Of a stretch of DNA of 64,000 bases, positions 62,401 to 64,000 are shown in pieces; position 1 is the stretch's first letter, and each line of letters starts with the position of its first letter. Made by a program: the position numbers and the translations under genes. The notes under the pieces were generated by a model, which did not search any database, was not told the DNA's origin, and saw nothing but the letters and a program-made list of their open reading frames with translations. The stretch comes from Sphingomonas kyeonggiensis (GTDB lineage: Bacteria > Pseudomonadota > Alphaproteobacteria > Sphingomonadales > Sphingomonadaceae), in NCBI RefSeq assembly GCF_014196745.1, contig NZ_JACIEH010000001.1, positions 310,001-374,000 of the forward strand. Direction: 5' to 3'.

Positions 62401-64000
62401 CACGATATCGAGCTGACGGGCGACAATCTGATCGATCGTCTCGGCTATCTGTTCGGCGACAATATCTCGCTGGCGGTCGGCCAGACCGCGATCACCGGTT
62501 CTATCAACGCCTCGAACAGCATCGCCTTTGTCCGCTCGGGCCTGGCGACCGATTTCGCGCTCGGGATGGGCTCGAGCGGCGCGCTGCGGGCGCGGATGAT
62601 CAGCCTCAGCAACACCGGCAGCGCGGGCACGGCGACGCTGACCAGCATCACCACCCCGTCGAGCCAGCTCGAGCTCAATTTCAACTTCAACGGCAATGCC
62701 AGCATCAACGCGTCGAGCAGCGCGATCTATCTGAACAACGCGGTCGTCGATGGCGATCTGTCGCTCCGCGCGAACGGCGCCATCACTGCCTCCGGCGCAC
62801 CCAGCGCCATCAGCGGCACGATCAGCGCCCAGAACAATACCGGCGATATCAGCCTGAACTTCGGCACCGACAATATCGGCCATTTCGGCGATATCCTGAC
62901 CGGCAGCGGCTATATCGGGCTTGGCGCCGCGTCGGTGGATCTCACCGGCACCGTCCAGGCGGGCGGCGGGGGCGGTGTATTCCTCAGCGCCACCAATGGC
63001 TCGATCACCCAGGCAAGCGGCTCGGTCATCGCCGCCGCGAACATCCAGGGCATGGCGACCGGCGATGTGCTGCTCGGCGGCAACAATACGATCGGCCGGA
63101 TCAACGGGCTGACCGCCACCGGCGACCTGACCTTCAAGACCAGCGGCGCCCTCAACATCTCCGGCACGCTCACCGCCGGCGCGACCTCGGCCATGACGCT
63201 GACCGCGGGCGGCGACATCCGCATCACCGGCGCGGATCCGGTCAGCGGCGGCACACTGAACGTGTTCACCCCGGGCGCCTGGGCAAGCTTCTACGGCACG
63301 CCGATGAATCCGCGCACCGTCAGCTTCAGGGCGCTGGGCAATGTGAGCGCCGGCAACTTCGAGATCTACAATGCCGGCTCGCTCGATCTGACCGGCAACT
63401 TCGTCGCGACGATGGGCGCGGTGATCGACGTGGACGGCCAGCTCACCCAATCGGGAGGATCGCTGACCGCCGATCTGCTGACGCTCAACGGCTATGGCAT
63501 CACCGCCGAGCGGCAGAACCACGTCAACCGGCTGCAGGGCAGCGCCTATGGCGGCACCGCGTTCAGCTTCACCAACGCCGGCGGCCTGACTCTGATCGGC
63601 AATCTCGGATCGGGCGACGTCACGCTCGATATCGGCGGCAACTTCATCAACAACGCCGGCATCGATACCAACGGTGACATCCGTATCACGGCGGCTGGCG
63701 GCTATATGCGCGAGCTGTGGGGCAACAGCGTCACCGTCATCGGCGGGGCGAACGACCTGACGATCGGCAACATCATCACCAGCGACGACATCTCGGTGAC
63801 CGCCACCGGCAATGTCACGGTCGGCACGCTCTATCGCTCCAGCAACAACGACGTGGCGGGCGACGGCTACAATGCGCTGATCTCGGGCCATAACGTCATG
63901 CTCGGCGCCCCGGGCGGCTCGAACTCCGTCGACTATAGCGTCGGCGCGACGCCGGGCACGATCACCGTCCTGGCTACCGGCGACGCGACGCTGGCCGTCG
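47497..64000 (+). CDS. Giant filamentous-haemagglutinin-like exoprotein (TpsA), 3'-truncated by window
   Basis: The frame opens with ATG at 47497 and I found no stop in the many positions I read up to the window edge, so at least 5,501 residues are encoded. After a long signal peptide (RRLLTTSAFGALALAAVWAA, cut near AHAQ) comes the haemagglutination-activity/TPS domain: GATRTVIDWDKFDINSGDT, NRSDIVLNRVSG, and NANGVVIGANARISTGG. The rest is thousands of residues of Gly/Thr/Asn-rich beta-helix repeats of the form GxITQxxGTITAxxLxAxxxGxIxLxGANxxxxLG. It is the partner of the transporter 11 bp upstream and is likely a surface or secreted adhesin. Long open frames on the opposite strand are shadows of its biased codons. 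Confidence 0.9.
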   Translation, partial: MSALRRRPNRRLLTTSAFGALALAAVWAAPAHAQLVQGGTPAQSNGAGPAIDQSLPNTTTVTMGAGATRTVIDWDKFDINSGDTANFVFANRSDIVLNRVSGAGSTINGSLNGMIGAGGPTGGNIWIYNANGVVIGANARISTGGLLVTTAAIDRATDSSAGGFLDGGSTQFGFTGAGTGNITVQNGAQINSHGGAIALVAPVVTTETGSSISAQDGGNVLVGSASKYQISFRPTSTDDMDLLSFEVADGAGTSGTDAINLAGNIGGNRVFVAAVSKSGLVAGIMNTGTISATTVATDETGAIVLSANHDIVNGAAAAAPLSGIGAGYVTTYGGSVAGPKVDFVASENVLLRGDVGESGAVVNLRSDNTDVKQYAGVITADTLTASAQTGINFNSFSANRVDKLGALNTVTGDLAYIGDEDGVILTGAISAPGKVTLGARGFMDTTTGSISAGSLELSLGGGGSFKVNGDANIGYGQSQGAVTIQATGGITLSNEFGMLLGDQLSLTADTGAIRETGGFISGGGTVIANAAGEIDLGGANSFTSLTANSADGERVTVNATGNLDFKVNTFSLARFTVGGNATSSGTNALNSGGLFVTAGGAINLSSDGGYTEFGDLSAGGNITLAMDGNLVLGGVIHAGNALSLTSRGGAIRQTSGTISLGTSFTLNAVTGIDLNQTGNHLGDQSLVSDVTSGNGSAVRIRGDAMKLYLHGALGDVSLYGESGDVVVGPGLTASSLTAEAARDIQIGSNGNTVAVDTYHRLIGTNVSVYNNGDFTVDGDVGRADVGRVELVAPNGTLTQAAGTIFGADISLRATYAIKQDSSASVQASNGVFGALAGTDLLLTGANRLGDFPYFSWGTNANVTIRSLGNLSVDTSLGAWLVPVHTLKLISDEGSVGVYGGFTADTLNVQAHGDIMLDDATYIVSKVGSVTGLTSATGNISLREDNGFTIDGDISAAAGNITLKSGGAIDANSGALSLGGTLAVTAGGGASLTGAGAIKLGAVSTSGGGNFYLGSDGNIELTGAINTGTSNLILSTTNGAITSNGGTISAFSTTADATGAITLVGSGYANFWAISSGGGAIHLSSDNDLGFAANTTGTLTVETGGQASNTGDVVASSVSISAGTGINLVNTGFTVDIGSFSHLSTDDGLVSLDLTGDIKLDGDVTAGGTGNTVSLISGGSILQNSGTITGDNIKLNGASGITQGSGATLHGGALSLTSGGSVALGQANDFTSIAVLSIGGDLTLRNLGSIDLDPTVGGGATLGGALTVTSDTGDISAGNVVTTSKLTATALNGSILLGGGGHLIGSLGTLKAGGDIEIGTDLPGFALTGDITATNVTLLAMNGGITQNAGTKITAGTLNATANNNITLDQANAVTTVGSLNANLFTSGHSITFRNNGDIILNGRVDAAGGTLRLTSNTGGISQNSGAGIYVLADQLFLSGASDVTLLSTSNNIATLGGASSTNGGIFYRDANGFDIAGNITATTAGTGGVSLRTAGAGSITQSAGIIDVDYLGVITVGGGSATFNQANRIHRLIATSGNGTLSLNSTTDLLIDQSVYFSTISLSSGGAITQSNAATFGANTANLSAVTGINLPGATLFGGYNGILNLGTVTNTTSGGINIVSYSGSHTSLTGNISAAGQTVSITDVAGYILQTGGVITADTLSMSATGGINVGGANQVANLGAMTGPGVTFANAGNFNVTQSIGVSAGIYLTSNSGAITQNAGTTLTADTIALNAGTAISQGTGASLHTTNLSLTSGGNTTLGEANDFTTLTDLAVGGDLTLRNLGNIDLSPILGGTGGYRTGGALTLISDTGNILSTNSGIDTSRLTVSAAGSISLDGTIASLGTITAGQSILLTTYNGSMVLTGNVTGRNISLYGNTGLSQTGGIIDADRLNVITNGNISLTGANQIDVVGRLDTDQYDSGTGHDITLHNVGAIVLDYQIEAPDGTVTLTSDTGGISQTSFSNRFEAGTLKANAAGDIVLDYAGNAIGHLGAIRSQGGGVTIVDANAFDLTGQVRAAGALSLTSGGAITTNGGLVVAGGLLNVSATSANLVAGGNIQLGTVTTNGNFAIDTDGNLTVAGLLNTNGGDAALTANFGTIGRGASGTISANKVTATAHDSIRLDSTGNAIIWASSSNGGDINLTGNADIFFKIDTTGDLTVDAGGYAGNNDSVIANSVGINAAGGVYLNDQTVTINVGSYRYLTSSAGAIDVENQGDINLDGDVTASGGTGSSYVRLNSSQGSLLQYSGTISGYSVELDAAQSVTQDASAKVVAGDYGLSFRATDVSLLGANEIPSISIYTVTHDLALRAVGTINMSGSANQAGSNHYTTLISDTGDIIGGPINADRLSATASNGKLVFNYGNNHIGSLGDLTAKNTGGTDIDIFSDSLLALTGNITGGGVNIYAVQGINQTGGAITADRLYTGTSGDLLLGGANNFGQLLDFGHGNGKNVTIRNLGSITLPGTANSFGTLTLTSDTGSIGQTSAITVATLIANAATGINLTQANNFTTLSGLSTGVGDIRIADTNGFAIEGDITAPGTVALASGGNITTGTTTVGVVTTPHGKVDADTLTVSAVNATVYTAGDINLGASSVSSGFTLVADGSIDLTATSNFFAASLIANTGSITQSAGIVTGNTVLTGAAGSITLDKANSLSSFGGTSQGGGTVTFNNAGTSTLDLTVSTTGNAVVTTAGGVLGAYIRAGDLSLTAGGAIDLTFNTDVNSVSKLVTTSGNVLFTDANSFQILGDVTAGTSTLGTVDLRANMGGISQFGGTITGDDVHLTSVGNLSQVGTTARIVANTIALSGYAIIFNGANSFNSTGSSVSVATNGGLILRNAGSIDLDALGGFTSGGNLALTSDNGSITSTGAISANALSAIAEHGTVSFGNAANSFTYLGAVSASGDATFTTGSTSLGLLNNISVGGRLTLGAQGAITQGNNSTLTATSLYATAGGATGAITLGAANDIGTLGALTADGDVSFHDINGFQIAGNVRGDHVTLIADAGAIRENSGTVIANHLTASAVDGLVLNQIGNQIHTIDGLTNSSSAANVGIAIASDVEMHLAGDVTAPGQYVSFFVGNGALVQDSGTITGGYLRLRLMNGSATLGANALDNLDSIQIDNGDFTANSNLSTGALGLNGNIVVSGTTTLTNAAGITQGQGGVINTYNLNLNTAGTLDMGNVINIVGGQANITMGSGSFLSYGDLNLRLNASGAATITSQGNINFTGAGSSSAGTLTLSAANGIYSGPGAGGQIAVDHLGTVTNSGSGGIALNLLGTVILEGDITAAGQTVSITAEDGLSQATGNVITANRLNVATTAPNASAVLDNANQVGTFGLNVTGDATLRSALATTLASGMSVGGSLTVNTPGDIVVAGGTVGGTLALYSGGAVNGTGYVSADRLTGSAEDNFNLDFTNLNTLDSIESGTDIQINTSSSNLNIVGDITAAGGIELSGHTLNQSAGTITTGANSGIGLSTDGAITQTGGRIIAKYISAVGGDISLLGANQVGAIGNYLSSGGTSIAFRNQGSIEANSDFRFYNGRGALTLISDTGAITQSVAVDATSVTLSAATGIDFSNAGNTIDAIGGLSNSTSGAGGIAFRSQNSVTINGDITGVGQTVTLASGGALTQNSGRIVTSLLDASAVTGLTLTSTTNNITGIAGLSNATSGGIAYTDADGFNINGNISAAGQALSLRSMNATTGYILQAGSSLITAGTLNVTGGAYVELKGLSGIGNAIDALGNVDTQLVLAVSGPLDLRGDIATNYVDLTANGAITQSGGRIVNTGPAGQLSFLGTSISLTSATNQLDRANLVTASGSGDITAVSNGNTRFNRLEGGNVSLTVTNGSIGSLGDNADIDTLTASASGGISLGGRIGQIGDVTAGGDAAFRSSSSFDLSGNINIGTGRLSLSSGVSITQFGGSITAGGLDASAVNVINLLGSANTIGTIYGLTTQSGDITYTGASGVVLAGDITAGNSGDIRLTVAAGSITQNAGILTGRILNANAIGDITLTRENQLVQLGGLSTGGAISYTGHGDYGVAGNLVGSSVTLNSTTGAITQTVGAIVTANLSAHASTGLDLFGANNFDALGDLSTTTGNLRLRNYGELVLSNLSVGGDLTLLSDTRIIGQNLGTTLTVGGTATLTAFAGINLNRANSVARFGEVRNVGGLGSITLTNAGDLVLTDNISTLSQQVSLYSNNGAILQQGGVISTGNLVAHANGSITLDSANNIEPVLVTELISTTGSISYRSTNAILLGPVSAAGQLSLTSDSGGITQNVAISAGSLSATSLDGDIVLDQANTIGAVGNVATDGSFTFNTTGNLSLTGTITAPTLVKLSAGGNITQVAATGVIESSQLQATSGVTAANGISLLGHNDVAQAMLNSNGKDLRFRNTGDFELGNISAAGHIVEMISDGGAVTQLAGTSILAGTFSATGTNVVLDNTGNQISRIGLISTGSDLSLRNGVALQIDAINAGSHNVTINNGGDISGGNITANLLTVNPIGGGVFLNTANHVNSIGGFNGYQFEFVNDGSFAIAGAIQNGMYQTFLTSQSGSISMAGGAVNSGGVTLQAATGISITGNLSYVYGATTTTGDVSILSGLLDIQGDIRGDTVTLGGTANGGFIRQTSGSITANLLNASGYGSVNLDGTTNHIAALGTLSSSFGDVVIKSLDAVALTGNIDASGYLSLDAGGAIDQTGGRIKAGWLYVNAAGDVTLDAANLVDAGGTVSLSGDNVTFVNDGTFTVGGIDAGTTGAIDLTSTNGNIWQSGVMNGGSLTASAHGSISFNQSNVIGTLGKLSAGTELTYYGSTAYALTDDVTAGITASLNGGAGISQTGGTITAQSLAVNAGSADLRQANVVDQLGLVTTSGDFLFRNVGDIELWASGNSVVGGKFGLYSDTGSVTNPGALFTANIVDVTAAGEVNLNGGNFNFIDRLVSQNGDVTVITTSNIFGGNLISAVNGTVDLTVGRITANSVKASLLNVDATGHDIELTGDNLIDRLGYLFGDNISLAVGQTAITGSINASNSIAFVRSGLATDFALGMGSSGALRARMISLSNTGSAGTATLTSITTPSSQLELNFNFNGNASINASSSAIYLNNAVVDGDLSLRANGAITASGAPSAISGTISAQNNTGDISLNFGTDNIGHFGDILTGSGYIGLGAASVDLTGTVQAGGGGGVFLSATNGSITQASGSVIAAANIQGMATGDVLLGGNNTIGRINGLTATGDLTFKTSGALNISGTLTAGATSAMTLTAGGDIRITGADPVSGGTLNVFTPGAWASFYGTPMNPRTVSFRALGNVSAGNFEIYNAGSLDLTGNFVATMGAVIDVDGQLTQSGGSLTADLLTLNGYGITAERQNHVNRLQGSAYGGTAFSFTNAGGLTLIGNLGSGDVTLDIGGNFINNAGIDTNGDIRITAAGGYMRELWGNSVTVIGGANDLTIGNIITSDDISVTATGNVTVGTLYRSSNNDVAGDGYNALISGHNVMLGAPGGSNSVDYSVGATPGTITVLATGDATLAV
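50300..51335 (+). repeat. Exoprotein higher-order repeat, copy 1
   Basis: This block of about 1 kb is related along its length to 53480-54520. Matching steps are SGGAI at 50386 and 53569, LTVETGG/LTVDAGG, INLVNTGFTVDIGSF/VYLNDQTVTINVGSY, GDIKLDGDVTAGG/GDINLDGDVTASG, and TSDTGDI/ISDTGDI. The offset stays near 3.18 kb, so it looks like a large tandem or segmental duplication inside the gene. Confidence 0.6.
53480..54520 (+). repeat. Exoprotein higher-order repeat, copy 2
   Basis: Partner of 50300-51335, offset about 3.18 kb. The sub-block LSLTSGG...ANDFT...GGDLTLRNLG of copy 1 (from 51133) also recurs at 52747, offset 1,614 bp, so the duplication history has several layers. Confidence 0.6.

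Noticed and set aside
61554..63677. Open frame of 707 codons on the plus strand in another frame
   Set aside because: The translation is Arg/His/Gln-rich and without structure; it is an out-of-frame reading of the exoprotein gene.
59383..63891. Open frame of 1,502 codons on the minus strand
   Set aside because: Same reason: a shadow of the periodic codon usage in the exoprotein gene.
47497..64000. CRISPR-like regular repeats
   Set aside because: The repeats in this region are degenerate, in frame and coding; there are no identical short repeats with unique spacers anywhere in the window.

Overview
The window is high-GC, mostly single-copy chromosomal DNA that looks like a member of the Sphingomonadales (Alphaproteobacteria). 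Supporting signs are the aroA-cmk-rpsA-ihfB gene order on one strand, a class II (CP4-like) aroA, a TIGR02300 acidic zinc-ribbon protein, and many short-spaced or overlapping genes. The genus is inferred; no rRNA is present.

Layout: (1) 1-10049, scattered housekeeping and envelope genes: the 3' part of nadC, a secreted RNase T2, a peptide-binding lipoprotein with a DUF4112 protein, two secreted hydrolases, and a membrane LytTR regulator followed by a phased array of three direct repeats. (2) 10065-17748, an AdeRS-like two-component system divergent from a complete AdeABC-type RND efflux pump. A TGTGGAG-type direct repeat between them resembles the AdeR box of Acinetobacter. (3) 18055-25009, an apparently complete RiPP (ribosomal peptide) cluster. 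It has two paralogous precursor peptides ending in His-x-Asp motifs, three different radical SAM enzymes (one B12-binding), a fused Cys-rich/methyltransferase-like protein and an HExxH peptide-modification protein. (4) 25141-34888, a 9.7-kb integrative element bounded by a 24-bp direct repeat of the 3' end of tRNA-Leu(TAA), with its tyrosine recombinase next to the tRNA. Its cargo is one tightly overlapped ten-gene operon plus a separate putative nuclease. The operon encodes an HTH regulator, an ImmA/IrrE metallopeptidase fused to a chagasin-like (I42) inhibitor domain, a papain-like peptidase, a thymidylate-synthase-like enzyme, an all-alpha protein, a membrane-anchored dCTP deaminase/dUTPase-fold protein, a predicted DNA-base-hypermodification protein (5-hmdU kinase helical-domain family), a membrane protein and an AcpS. 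(5) 35034-41406, the ihfB, rpsA, cmk, hydrolase, aroA block, a TIGR02300 gene and tRNA-Ala(GGC). (6) 41506-64000, a sensor kinase/NarL regulator pair, a LuxR-type regulator, and a two-partner secretion locus: an FhaC/ShlB-type transporter and a giant filamentous-haemagglutinin-like exoprotein that is still open at the window edge after about 5,500 codons.

Two regions are the best candidates for undescribed biology. The first is the RiPP cluster, where several unusual modifying enzymes converge on a very short conserved C-terminal core. The second is the element-borne operon, which joins a predicted deoxynucleotide or thymine modification pathway to a papain-like protease and an apparent inhibitor of such proteases. 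A decayed integrase fragment lies between the RiPP cluster and the element, so the RiPP cluster may sit on an older island at the same tRNA site. Family assignments are from reading the translated sequences only; no searches were run.
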